NCBI GenBank assembly: GCA_029060025.1
Contig: JAIDUV010000069.1
Coordinates: 1 to 64,000 of the forward strand
Direction of reading: 5' to 3'
DNA: 64,000 bases
From: Clostridia bacterium
GTDB lineage: Bacteria; Bacillota; Clostridia; Christensenellales; UBA3700
Shown: positions 19,191 to 28,273 of the stretch, in pieces
How the letters are laid out: every line of letters begins with the position of its first letter
Numbering within the stretch: position 1 is the first letter of the stretch
The notes under the pieces: model-generated
The model's input: the letters and a program-made list of their open reading frames with translations, nothing else
What the model was told of the DNA's origin: nothing
The model's database searches: none
Made by a program: the position numbers and the translations under genes

Positions 19191-19266
19191 CTCAAATTAA
19201 AAAAATATGGGCAATAGGTCTATTGTTTCGTATTTTATTTTATCATACAGTATAAATCTTCGTCAA
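19191..19266 (-). promoter_or_regulatory. short CRISPR leader with promoter TTGACG-17/18-ATAAAAT and ATTTGAG leader-anchoring motif
   Basis: Minus strand ends ...TTAATTTGAG directly against the first repeat GTTTTAG; promoter overlaps the csn2 3' end. Confidence 0.7.
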
Positions 19267-19915
19267 GTGATAATTTGCGTTCGCCATCGATATTTCTATC
19301 ATCAATTGTATTCTCTAACAATATTAAATGACAACGATTGCGAATTGCGCATAGGATAACGTTATCGATTTGTTCTGATGAAAGCATAGTTTTGAGATTG
19401 ACAAAGACAATTATTCTTGTAAACTTAATTACGCCATTTGCATTTATAAATTGCATAATTTTATCTTGCAGGGAGGAACAATCTTCATTTACTTTTACAT
19501 CCAAGAATTTTAAATAATCTTTTAGTGTAAGTTGGCTTTTTATAGTCAAGTCCAATGGATAACCAAATATTAAGTTGTTAAAGTTCAAGTTTATATATGC
19601 GCTCAATTCATTGAGCGAAAACATATTGTCATCAGATTTCAAAAAATAGTTTTCAAATGCTTTATATATTTTGGCTAAATTAGTTTTATCGTTGATATCT
19701 ATATCATAAGGATCGACTATCAGCGTTATATCTTTTGGCTCTATTGATGAGTCTTTGTCCAAAATACTGAGTTCTCTTATGTTCTCTTGCAAATCAAAAC
19801 TTTTTAACTCATTGATTATTCTGCGGAAACAATCACGGTTGGCGATTTCTAAAGTAGCGATTTCGTTATCAGAAATATTTAATTGATTTTCGCAGCAAAA
19901 GAGTCTTATAGTCAT
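19235..19915 (-). CDS. csn2: CRISPR type II-A adaptation protein Csn2
   Basis: 226 aa, position after cas2 and before the array, Csn2-like sequence. Confidence 0.88.
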   Translation of the reverse strand: MTIRLFCCENQLNISDNEIATLEIANRDCFRRIINELKSFDLQENIRELSILDKDSSIEPKDITLIVDPYDIDINDKTNLAKIYKAFENYFLKSDDNMFSLNELSAYINLNFNNLIFGYPLDLTIKSQLTLKDYLKFLDVKVNEDCSSLQDKIMQFINANGVIKFTRIIVFVNLKTMLSSEQIDNVILCAIRNRCHLILLENTIDDRNIDGERKLSLDEDLYCMIK

Positions 19916-20232
19916 AATATTATCAGTTTTTCGTCATTGGCAATGACTTTTGAATTTATTTCTCCGCACAACAGTTCTATAGACGCAAATTGTTTTTCAG
20001 TTATGCAAAGCCACATTATATTGCCGTCGATAGGGCATTGCCGTTTAACTCGTTCTTTTGTTAAGTCGACGTTTGACCTATTGATTACCATTTTACAGTA
20101 TACAGATTCTTGCAACATATAGAAACCGTCATTGATAAGTCCTTTGCGAAACAATCTATAATCTCGTCTTTGTTTAACAGTTTCGGTAGGTAGATCAAAA
20201 AACAATAACATTCTCATATATCTATAACTCAT
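19912..20232 (-). CDS. cas2: CRISPR-associated endonuclease Cas2
   Basis: MRMLLFFDLPTETVKQRRDYRLFRKGLINDGFYMLQESVYCK. Confidence 0.96.
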   Translation of the reverse strand: MSYRYMRMLLFFDLPTETVKQRRDYRLFRKGLINDGFYMLQESVYCKMVINRSNVDLTKERVKRQCPIDGNIMWLCITEKQFASIELLCGEINSKVIANDEKLIIL

Positions 20233-21091
20233 AGAGTTTTATTCCTTCGTAAACGTGGCAATTTAGATGATTTATAATATCTTTTGTAATTTGTTTTATC
20301 GCCATAACAAGAGATATATTTTCGTTATTAAATCTGACTTGATTATTGAGTAGATTGACAAGTTCAAATTTGTAATCTCTATCTAGTACACGTCCTATAT
20401 TTTCATATACATATTCGTCGACAATTACTCTAAATGGCTCAATAATATCGCAAGATAGGTTGAAGAAATTATATTCATTGCAATGCTTCAGACCAAGTTG
20501 AGTGAGGCAACCGCAATTAATTACGGCTCTGTTTATTGCTGACAGCAAAATCGTATATCCATAGTCAAGCGCGGCATTGGTATCGCTGAATATTTGCCTA
20601 GAAAATTCTTTCCCAAACAGCGCGTTGAAGTATACTTTTGCGGCAAATCCTTCTCTGTTGGTTATGTCGCTGATTTGTATTTCGTCCAGATAAGATGAGA
20701 GCATTACGCTTTCGTTTTGTTTACCAATTTTAGTCAACAACGCGGCTTGATTGGCAATTTTTTGTCGTATAATTTGCGTAAAAATTCTCATCTTACAATC
20801 TTCGTCCCATTTGAGTTGGAGATTGATTTTTTTGCTTGTATTATGACTTCCGTAGTAAGCAGAGATTTCCCCATAAGGGTTTCGCTTTTCATCGCAGAAT
20901 ACAGTGCGCACCTTTGCTTTATTCAATTCGCTTAATGCGTACGCAGTAATAGTTGCTTGGGTAGTGCTAATCATAAGCATATCGATCTCTGAGATATGAA
21001 TCATATTATTGTCACTTCCTGTAACAACGAGATAATTGTTTTTAAAACTTATTTTACTCGGTGTGTCAACTACTACGCTACGCCAACCCAT
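20222..21091 (-). CDS. cas1: CRISPR-associated endonuclease Cas1 (type II)
   Basis: MGWRSVVVDTPSKISFKNNYLVV... typical type II Cas1. Confidence 0.96.
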   Translation of the reverse strand: MGWRSVVVDTPSKISFKNNYLVVTGSDNNMIHISEIDMLMISTTQATITAYALSELNKAKVRTVFCDEKRNPYGEISAYYGSHNTSKKINLQLKWDEDCKMRIFTQIIRQKIANQAALLTKIGKQNESVMLSSYLDEIQISDITNREGFAAKVYFNALFGKEFSRQIFSDTNAALDYGYTILLSAINRAVINCGCLTQLGLKHCNEYNFFNLSCDIIEPFRVIVDEYVYENIGRVLDRDYKFELVNLLNNQVRFNNENISLVMAIKQITKDIINHLNCHVYEGIKLYEL

Positions 21092-24000
21092 TAGTCTTTA
21101 TCCTTTCCCAGTTCGCTTGCAGATATCTTCGTTTCCCAAAATCCTGTGATAGAGCGGTTGACGAATATAATATCGTCAAGATTTAGCGCAATAGAAAGTC
21201 TCCCCAATGAAGATCCTTTAATTGCAAGTTCTTCACCTTTTACATTAACATTAAAGCATTTATCTTTGAGTTTGTCAGTTCTTCCTGCTGTTGAAGTAAT
21301 TTTTGATAACTCTATTATGAAAGATTGCTTTAAATCAAATGACAATGCATCAAAACCGCCTTTTCTGACATAGTTTTGTTGAATATGCTTTGCAATAGAA
21401 TTATATAGAGGGAAGTATTTCTCTAACTGATACAAAAAGTCATCTACAAAAGCGCGCATTTGTCTGTTTATTTTGTCGTATTCTTCGTCAGTCATATTAT
21501 CTTTTTTTAGCGTAGTTTTTTTCTCGTTGGCTTTTGCAATTTTGCTCAACGCTTCTTGCCAATATTGCTTGCCCTTGATTTGAGTAGCATTATTTAGTTC
21601 TGATTCTGAGACGTAGTAACACAATTGATTTTTATAAAGTATCATTTGGTTTTTACAAATTCTTTCTTTAAGAACTTTGTATTCTCCATAGATTTTTTTG
21701 AGATATTCGTCAACATTATTTTTGTATACATTTATAAGCGGTATATTGACGATTTTCCTCTCGATTTTTTTACCTTTTCTATATTCAATTGCCATTGCGT
21801 AAGCAGAACTAATTGAACTGTTTCCGCCGTAATCTTTTGTGGGCAAGTCAACTTTTTTGCCAAACTTATTAGTTGCCATTTTACGAGATATTTTTGCATT
21901 TGGACTTCCTTTGAGATAAATTGTTTCATTGTAAAAATCTGCATTGGCCCATTCTTCTATCTTTTTTGTCAACATACAGTCATTGTAATTCAAAGTCTTT
22001 AAGACAGTATCGCGATATGTAGAAGACCATATAATCTCGCCTTCTGGAGAAAGCATTTGCAATTCTTGACGCATTAGATTGCCATTTTCGTCATATTCTT
22101 CATTTGCGACGTGAAGAATAGAGTCGAATTTAAGATTTATCATATTCGCGACCAATCCGTGGCGCAATTTTTGAGTTTTGCCTTTTCCTCCTGATTTAAG
22201 GCTCATCCATATTCCTTTGTGGTAAAGTTTTTGAAAATCTCCATTGTTCTTCCCAATTGTGTTTTGAGTAAACCTGCCAAATACGCTCGCAATATATGCG
22301 TCTTTTGCGTGGTGATAATCATTGAGATTTCTTACCTTGAAATAACCTAGTCCAGACTTCAAATTATCACAAGATTTAGCAGGGACTTTGACAATGTTAC
22401 ATCCATCAAGTTCGGGGAGCATTTGAATTATATTGCCAACTTCTTTTACGATTTGTCTTGTTTCCACAAGTTGACGGTTAATGAATTTTTCGACATCTCT
22501 TTCGTCAAAAGTCTCTCTCGTTAAGGCATCATATTTTCTCTTGCTTATAAACTTCATTTTGAGAAGTTTGCTCCAAAGCGGTTTCATTTTTTCAATTATG
22601 TCTTTGTTCAAAGTCAAATTATTGTTTTTATTTTGATTTTCTATCTTCTTTACCAATACCTTATTGTCTCTACTGTCGTCTTTTATAAGAGATTGAGGAA
22701 TAATATGATCTACTTCATACTTATCCAATTGACTTATGTCAAGATTATCACCGCTATACATACATTTGCCAAGTTGAGTAAAGTATAGGTATAGTCTTTC
22801 TTTATTAAATGCAGAATCAGCAGATTTTACGTTTCTTGCTTTTTCATCTTCAATACGGCTCTTAAGTTCATTATTTGCGTAATCATAATCTTCGTTACGC
22901 AAGTCTTTTGTGACATTACTGTACAATTCCTTTAGAGAATCGGATTTTGATTTGGTACGGTTGCCTTTCTTATTGATTTCTTCGCCGCTTGCGCTTTCAA
23001 TGTATATTGCCAAAGGGGCGTGTCCCATAATCTTTATTATTTCTTCAATAATTTTGACCGCTTGATTGGTGGCTTTTTTGACGGCAGGGGAGCAGTAACT
23101 CTTTTCTATACAATCTTTATAGAAGTCTGATAATTCTTTCTTTTGTGGTTGCATTTGCGCTTCAAATCCATAGTGTTTGTCAAACTTAATTTCCATAAAG
23201 TTTTGAGTAGTATCTCTTAATATTTGAATAATGGTACGACGGTTTTCTTCAACGCTGTATATTCCGTTGAGCACTTTTTCAGAGAATCGGCCCCATCCGC
23301 TGTAGTTTATTTTTGCAAGACTTTTGATTTGCTTTTCACTAATGCAATGATCTTTATCTTTTGCAAATGTATTTTTTATACGGTTAATTCTAGTTTGAGA
23401 ATCACTAAAAATCGTATTAGTTTTCACAATTTCTTCATAAAGAGAAATCTTTTTATCCTTGAAGTTATCACCTAAAATCCTTTTGAAATCCCTATACGGT
23501 TTATATATATTTGCAAAACTATCTTCTTCGTGCAAGCCTGAGATATCTTCGGCAGACAGTATAAGATTTTCATTGTTTTTAAACCAAATTATAATGTCTT
23601 TTTTTGTAACCTTAGTTTTAGCGTTAGACGAGCAAAATAAATCTTCAAAAATCTTGTTTTTGATCTGAGTGGACATTAAATTGCCTTTGATTTTAATCTT
23701 ATTGAGTTCGTCTAGTACCATATATTCGCTATACAAAAATGAGTTTAGCGGCAAAACCGGTTCGTTAGGGAAGATAGAGCAGTTGTTTGTCAAGTTTTGA
23801 ATAAACTTTTCCTGCGCGTATTCAAGATCAATTTTTTTATCAAAGTTCCAAGGCTCGACTTTGCCGTCTATAGGTTTGTCATACCAGTTGAATTTACTGT
23901 TTTTATTTAGTACACCAACATAATATGGGCGTCGAAATGTCAAAAGCGAGATTATCTTGTCAGCGTTTTCTTTTAGTGACGGATAGTACTTGCTTTGATT

Positions 24001-25323
24001 TTCCAGTATTATTTTTAATTCTTTGCAATTCATTTGATACGGAATTGTAGAATTTGCTTTTGAATTTAGTCTTGGCAATAACTCTCTCAATTCTTTTTTT
24101 TCGAGTAGTTTTATATATCTTTCATCTGCTTTGAGGTCTTGCTTGCGCGTTGTTTTTTCCAGCAATTTGAATGCTTCTTCTATCAGTATTTGATTTGGTG
24201 TCTTGTTGTTGCCTTTGAGCGAACTTGTTCTATGAATATAGTTGTGGTAACATACCGCATCTTTGGCCTTATTTTCCTTTGAAGTGAAAAATTGGGTATA
24301 GGATTTTTCATCGCAGAACTCTTTCATCAATCCTTTTAGAGCGTAAAGGTCCTCTTTATGTAAATCATATTTATCGCACATTGCGTACGAAATAAAATCA
24401 TTGTTGCCCAATATTTCTTTAAAAGTCAAAGCAAAATACAAGGTATATAGAGCGCCGAGCAATGGGGCATTGTCTCCTGCGAGGTTAGTATATTCATCTA
24501 CTTTTTCCTCATAACTTGCATCACTGAATGATATTTTGAGAGGCTTGTTGTCTTCGTCTTTTATGTCTTGATTTACCACGACTCCGAGATCGAATTTTAA
24601 TCCAAGCGCAGCATTGGAAAACTGCGTGATAAAGTTTTGTTCATCTTTAGATGAGAATGATGATTTAATTGCTTCGACTTTCTCTTTGCGTTTTTTGTTT
24701 GGATCAAGTAGAATTGCTTCGATATCTTTAATGTTATCCAAATATAATGAATTATTTTCTAATTCATTAAAATAACTTTCTATGAATCCTATGTCGTAGC
24801 CTTTAAATTCGTCTGCGTTTCCTTCATATAGAAAGTTACCTCTATATTTTATAATATGATGTATCGCAAGATATACAAGACGTATATCGAATTTTTCTTT
24901 GTCAGTTATGAGTGCCTTTCTCAAATGATAAATTGAAGGGTAGTTCTCATAAAATTGCTTATCTGTAAAGAGTTTGTCTTCAAATAGATTATATTTATTT
25001 TTTCTTCCAAAATCGTCATTGCAGTGTAAATAACTTTCGTCCATTCTAATGAAAAATGACGGATCTAATTTAAGCACGTCGTCTTCCATAAGTTTTCTTA
25101 ACGTGACTATGCGTTGCTTGCGTCGTTCTAATCGTCTACGTTGAGAGCGTTTTGCACGCCTATCTTTGGCAGGCATACCTTCGTCAAAAAGATTGACACC
25201 CCACATATTTCTTTGACTTACTCTGACGAGAGAATAATCATCGTTAATGACAGCCCAACCTACGCTTGTAGTGCCTATGTCTAATCCTATAGAATAATTT
25301 TCAACTTTTTTTGTATTTTGCAT
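21091..25323 (-). CDS. cas9: CRISPR-associated endonuclease Cas9, type II-A
   Basis: RuvC-I SIGLDIGTTSVGWAV; arginine-rich bridge helix; HNH YEVDHIIPQSLIKDDSRDNKVLV; start taken as ATG 25323 (RBS AAGGAG) rather than the TTG at 25329. Confidence 0.98.
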   Translation of the reverse strand: MQNTKKVENYSIGLDIGTTSVGWAVINDDYSLVRVSQRNMWGVNLFDEGMPAKDRRAKRSQRRRLERRKQRIVTLRKLMEDDVLKLDPSFFIRMDESYLHCNDDFGRKNKYNLFEDKLFTDKQFYENYPSIYHLRKALITDKEKFDIRLVYLAIHHIIKYRGNFLYEGNADEFKGYDIGFIESYFNELENNSLYLDNIKDIEAILLDPNKKRKEKVEAIKSSFSSKDEQNFITQFSNAALGLKFDLGVVVNQDIKDEDNKPLKISFSDASYEEKVDEYTNLAGDNAPLLGALYTLYFALTFKEILGNNDFISYAMCDKYDLHKEDLYALKGLMKEFCDEKSYTQFFTSKENKAKDAVCYHNYIHRTSSLKGNNKTPNQILIEEAFKLLEKTTRKQDLKADERYIKLLEKKELRELLPRLNSKANSTIPYQMNCKELKIILENQSKYYPSLKENADKIISLLTFRRPYYVGVLNKNSKFNWYDKPIDGKVEPWNFDKKIDLEYAQEKFIQNLTNNCSIFPNEPVLPLNSFLYSEYMVLDELNKIKIKGNLMSTQIKNKIFEDLFCSSNAKTKVTKKDIIIWFKNNENLILSAEDISGLHEEDSFANIYKPYRDFKRILGDNFKDKKISLYEEIVKTNTIFSDSQTRINRIKNTFAKDKDHCISEKQIKSLAKINYSGWGRFSEKVLNGIYSVEENRRTIIQILRDTTQNFMEIKFDKHYGFEAQMQPQKKELSDFYKDCIEKSYCSPAVKKATNQAVKIIEEIIKIMGHAPLAIYIESASGEEINKKGNRTKSKSDSLKELYSNVTKDLRNEDYDYANNELKSRIEDEKARNVKSADSAFNKERLYLYFTQLGKCMYSGDNLDISQLDKYEVDHIIPQSLIKDDSRDNKVLVKKIENQNKNNNLTLNKDIIEKMKPLWSKLLKMKFISKRKYDALTRETFDERDVEKFINRQLVETRQIVKEVGNIIQMLPELDGCNIVKVPAKSCDNLKSGLGYFKVRNLNDYHHAKDAYIASVFGRFTQNTIGKNNGDFQKLYHKGIWMSLKSGGKGKTQKLRHGLVANMINLKFDSILHVANEEYDENGNLMRQELQMLSPEGEIIWSSTYRDTVLKTLNYNDCMLTKKIEEWANADFYNETIYLKGSPNAKISRKMATNKFGKKVDLPTKDYGGNSSISSAYAMAIEYRKGKKIERKIVNIPLINVYKNNVDEYLKKIYGEYKVLKERICKNQMILYKNQLCYYVSESELNNATQIKGKQYWQEALSKIAKANEKKTTLKKDNMTDEEYDKINRQMRAFVDDFLYQLEKYFPLYNSIAKHIQQNYVRKGGFDALSFDLKQSFIIELSKITSTAGRTDKLKDKCFNVNVKGEELAIKGSSLGRLSIALNLDDIIFVNRSITGFWETKISASELGKDKD

Positions 25324-25351
25324 TGACAATTTCTCCTTGGTATGTTATATT
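25323..25351 (+). promoter_or_regulatory. tracrRNA promoter TTGACA-17-TATATT
   Basis: TTGACA 25323-25328, 17-nt gap, TATATT 25346-25351. Confidence 0.75.
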
Positions 25352-25354
25352 ATG

Positions 25355-25434
25355 AATACGAATCGTTAGAGTATAGTTAAAATAAATGTTAAACTAAAGA
25401 TGTCGTAAGACTGCCACGTAGATGTGGCTTTTTT
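25355..25434 (+). ncRNA. tracrRNA
   Basis: Anti-repeat AATACGAATCGTTAGAGTATAGTTAAAAT matches the repeat; GTC-GTAA-GAC mini-hairpin; GCCAC-GTAGAT-GTGGC terminator hairpin plus TTTTTT. Confidence 0.9.
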
Positions 25435-25458
25435 CTACCAATTTTTCTTCACGATTTA

Positions 25459-25487
25459 ATTTTAGCACAATTTTTTGTCTAGTGCAA
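25459..25487 (-). promoter_or_regulatory. cas9 promoter TTGCAC-17-TAAAAT
   Basis: Minus strand TTGCAC TAGACAAAAAATTGTGC TAAAAT. Confidence 0.6.
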
Positions 25488-25493
25488 GACAAA
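25474..25493. promoter_or_regulatory. palindrome TTTGTCT-AGTGCA-AGACAAA over the cas9 -35 box
   Basis: Perfect 7-bp arms. Confidence 0.55.
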
Positions 25494-25520
25494 TTTTTTC
25501 AAAAAATCCGATTTTGCCGT

Positions 25521-25544
25521 ATCTGTCCAATCAAATGGACAGAT
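25521..25544. promoter_or_regulatory. palindrome ATCTGTCCA-ATCAAA-TGGACAGAT upstream of cas9 promoter
   Basis: Perfect 9-bp arms, no T run. Confidence 0.55.
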
Positions 25545-25749
25545 CAAAATATGCTAGTAAACATATAAATTTAATAATATAAGTTTTCGGATATCGGCAA
25601 TATTATATAATAGAAGTATATAAGTGTGAAATTTAGCAATTTAAAATAAATGTTTTTGCCAAAGAATGTACAAATTTTATCTAACAAATTTAGTTAATAC
25701 GGTTGGAAAATCTAATTTTGTGTGCTATACTCATTATTGTTTATATAGG

Positions 25750-25839
25750 GAAGCGTATCGAAGTGGTCATAACGGGCTTGACTCGAAATCAAGTAGCCGA
25801 GCAATCGGCTCGAGGGTTCGAATCCCTCCGCTTCCGCCA
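25750..25839 (+). tRNA. tRNA-Ser(CGA)
   Basis: GGAAGCG/CGCTTCC acceptor; loop CTCGAAA; long variable arm; encoded CCA. Confidence 0.95.
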
Positions 25840-26133
25840 AAAGCAATCGCGTTCTAACGCCGATAAAATGCAGTACATTTTCATAAACGGACTTGTGGGC
25901 TTTATCGCCGAATGGCAACCAAAGCCGCTAACTTATGAAAATAACTACAATATTCGGAAAAACGGAAAGTTTGTTAGAATGTGAGAAAGAGAAAAGCAAC
26001 GGAAACCCGTTGCTTTTTCTATGTCCCCACCCAAAGAAACCCACCCTATGAGGTGTAAATCAAAGTATATATTTTTCGTCATAGATTTACTTTTTTCTAT
26101 CTTTTTCACGCCAAAAGTGTGACAGTGTTACAT

Positions 26134-26182
26134 AGTGGCGTGGTAATACTATACGCCACTGCGGGCGGCTGTCGCCGCCCGC
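26134..26182. repeat. tandem perfect palindromes at island left side
   Basis: AGTGGCGT-N11-ACGCCACT then GCGGGCGGC-TGTC-GCCGCCCGC. Confidence 0.75.
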
Positions 26183-26356
26183 ACATTGCCCGTACTTGCT
26201 TGAAATTACGTTACACGTTACGGGGTGGACTGGTAATAGTATATATACACAATTAAGCCACGTCATTGCTTTTGCAAGTGTTATCTATAAATTTATATAT
26301 TTCTATTTGCATATTGAAAGTCTTTACTTATCACAGGAACGGCGAAAGTTCACGGT

Positions 26357-26755
26357 CTAATTCAAAAATTTTTTAATTTTTATGTAAATTCGCGTTAAGC
26401 GGTTGGCAATAGCAGACTTGCCGACATTTTCCGCTTTTGCTATTTCCGTAATTGTCTTGCCCTCGTAATATATCTTTTTGATTAGTGCTTGCTGTTCGGG
26501 CAATAGTTTTGTTATTGCGTTATGTATGCGTTCGTCGTCCTCGCGCCGTAGGTATGCGGAAAGAGAATCGGCGGCTTTGTCCTCAAAATCTATTCCGTTT
26601 TCGGTCAGATAGCTTAATGAGATATGCCGCCGTGTTTCTTTCCAATGGTTGCGCTTTTCTTGTTGTACTAATTCCAAGTGCAGAGCGTATAATTCGTCCG
26701 TTACCTCGATTTCGCTTGTTGTGCCGTCCGCAAATTCGTATTTGATTTTTTGCAT
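26357..26755 (-). CDS. sigma-70 region-4-like HTH protein of mobile element type
   Basis: LLPEQQALIKKIYYEGKTITEIAKAENVGKSAIANRLTRIYIKIKK. Confidence 0.75.
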   Translation of the reverse strand: MQKIKYEFADGTTSEIEVTDELYALHLELVQQEKRNHWKETRRHISLSYLTENGIDFEDKAADSLSAYLRREDDERIHNAITKLLPEQQALIKKIYYEGKTITEIAKAENVGKSAIANRLTRIYIKIKKFLN

Positions 26756-27092
26756 TTTGAAAACCCTCCGATTTTGATTTTTTTGAAAAATCGCTATCGG
26801 CAGTTTTCGCCGTATATAGAAAAAGCCCCGACAGCGCGCAATACGCCGACGGGGTGCAGTAGCCCATAAATAAAAAAAGACCGAACAAAAGCAACCCAGT
26901 TAAGGCGGTATTGCTCCGTTTCGGCACTTTCTTGTATTCTGAATTATGGCTCGAAAACAGATTAAATTATTCTGCGGTATTTATAGCGTGAAAGTATAAA
27001 AACCGCCGTTTGGAGTTTAACAAACCAAGCGGCGATAAAAATTAAATGCTTTGTCAAATTATCACTTATTTTATAGAAAAAGAACGCCAGTT

Positions 27093-27272
27093 TTAGGCGT
27101 TCTTAATATTCGTGCTTATAATTCCATTGTTGATTACAACGTGTATGTACTTTTCGCATTTCGGACATTTGATATAGCCCTCTAAACCGTTTTGCGCTTG
27201 AATTAGCACGGCTTTGCAGTTCGGACAGCAAGCATAATAATATGGCACTTTTATAGTTTTTGTTTCTTCCAT
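27093..27272 (-). CDS. small zinc-ribbon protein (Com-like)
   Basis: MEETKTIKVPYYYACCPNCKAVLIQAQNGLEGYIKCPKCEKYIHVVINNGIISTNIKNA; not in ORF track. Confidence 0.6.
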   Translation of the reverse strand: MEETKTIKVPYYYACCPNCKAVLIQAQNGLEGYIKCPKCEKYIHVVINNGIISTNIKNA

Positions 27273-27278
27273 AGATTA

Positions 27279-27731
27279 CTATATGGTATCTTGATTTTTA
27301 TGCAATAATTCCGTTAGCGTAATATGTAACTCTTTGTTTGCATCACTATTCAAGAAAAAGGTTCTATCAATTTTATCAACGGCTTTTACGGCTTTGCTTA
27401 ATAGACTTTTACCCATATCGGTATTTACGATAGAATTAGCGCGTGTGTCAGTTTCGTGCTGCGAACGAGAGATTAAGCCTTTTTTTGCAAGTAGTCTAAC
27501 CGTTGACGATACAGTCATTACATCAATCATTGAAAAGTCCGATATGTTCTTTTGCGTAACCGTTTTATCTTGTTCGGTTAATTCCTCGATAACTGCCAAT
27601 ATAACAAATTGCGTGTGCGTTAAATCATACGCTTGCAAAACTTTCTTAATTTTTCTTTGCCATAACATAGACACTTGCCAAAAAAGCAAGCCCGTACTTT
27701 CTTTATGATTTTTTATTTCCGAAAATCGCAT
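27279..27731 (-). CDS. MarR family transcriptional regulator
   Basis: Winged helix: VIEELTEQDKTVTQKNISDFSMIDVMTVSSTVRLLAKKGLISR. Confidence 0.82.
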   Translation of the reverse strand: MRFSEIKNHKESTGLLFWQVSMLWQRKIKKVLQAYDLTHTQFVILAVIEELTEQDKTVTQKNISDFSMIDVMTVSSTVRLLAKKGLISRSQHETDTRANSIVNTDMGKSLLSKAVKAVDKIDRTFFLNSDANKELHITLTELLHKNQDTI

Positions 27732-27735
27732 AGAA

Positions 27736-28137
27736 TTATAGGGCTATAAGCCGTTGCATACATTCAGGAATATTAGCAACTATACCTTTACCCATACCCT
27801 CCATTTGCATATCGTTACCGCCCTCAATAGTAACAGTGTGCGTAACTGTAATCAATTCGCCGCACGGTTTAATCTCGTGTCCGAATGTTACAATTATGTT
27901 TCCAAGTTTTGATTGTGTAGTAAAACTTTTTTCCATTTCGCACTCTACAATCGAAAAGGGCAAAGCCGAGCCGTCAGCCATATTCATAACGCCGTTTGTA
28001 GATACGGCAAAATTGCCAAAAAGATTAACGGACTTAATTCCTTTATCCCATAATTGCCATTTGTTGACATCGGAATATAAATTCCAAAGTTTTTGAACGG
28101 TTGTTTTTCCCGTTACAGAGTTTTCGTATTTGAACAT
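27736..28137 (-). CDS. SRPBCC family protein
   Basis: MFKYENSVTGKTTVQKLWNLYSDVNKWQLWDKGIKSVNL; start taken at the internal Met. Confidence 0.72.
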   Translation of the reverse strand: MFKYENSVTGKTTVQKLWNLYSDVNKWQLWDKGIKSVNLFGNFAVSTNGVMNMADGSALPFSIVECEMEKSFTTQSKLGNIIVTFGHEIKPCGELITVTHTVTIEGGNDMQMEGMGKGIVANIPECMQRLIAL

Positions 28138-28273
28138 AAAATACCTCCATATTGTAAGTACACTTATTATAAATATTTTTACGATATTTGTCAAGTAACT
28201 TGCTGTAAAAAAATAAATATGTTATAATCTAAAAGATTTATTAGGTATTTTTATTCCAATAAATGTTTGATAG

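Noticed and set aside
25323-25329. TTG start (25329) for Cas9 given by the ORF track
   Set aside because: ATG at 25323 has better spacing (9 nt) from AAGGAG and matches the usual Cas9 N-terminus.
25666-25984. ORFs of 63 and 93 aa spanning the tRNA-Ser gene
   Set aside because: They read through a clear tRNA; no protein family support.
26583-26927. 114-aa minus-strand ORF overlapping the sigma-like gene in another frame
   Set aside because: The N-terminal part (MPKRSNTALTGLLLFGLFLFMGYC...) could be a small membrane protein, but the rest overlaps a better-supported HTH gene; left uncalled.
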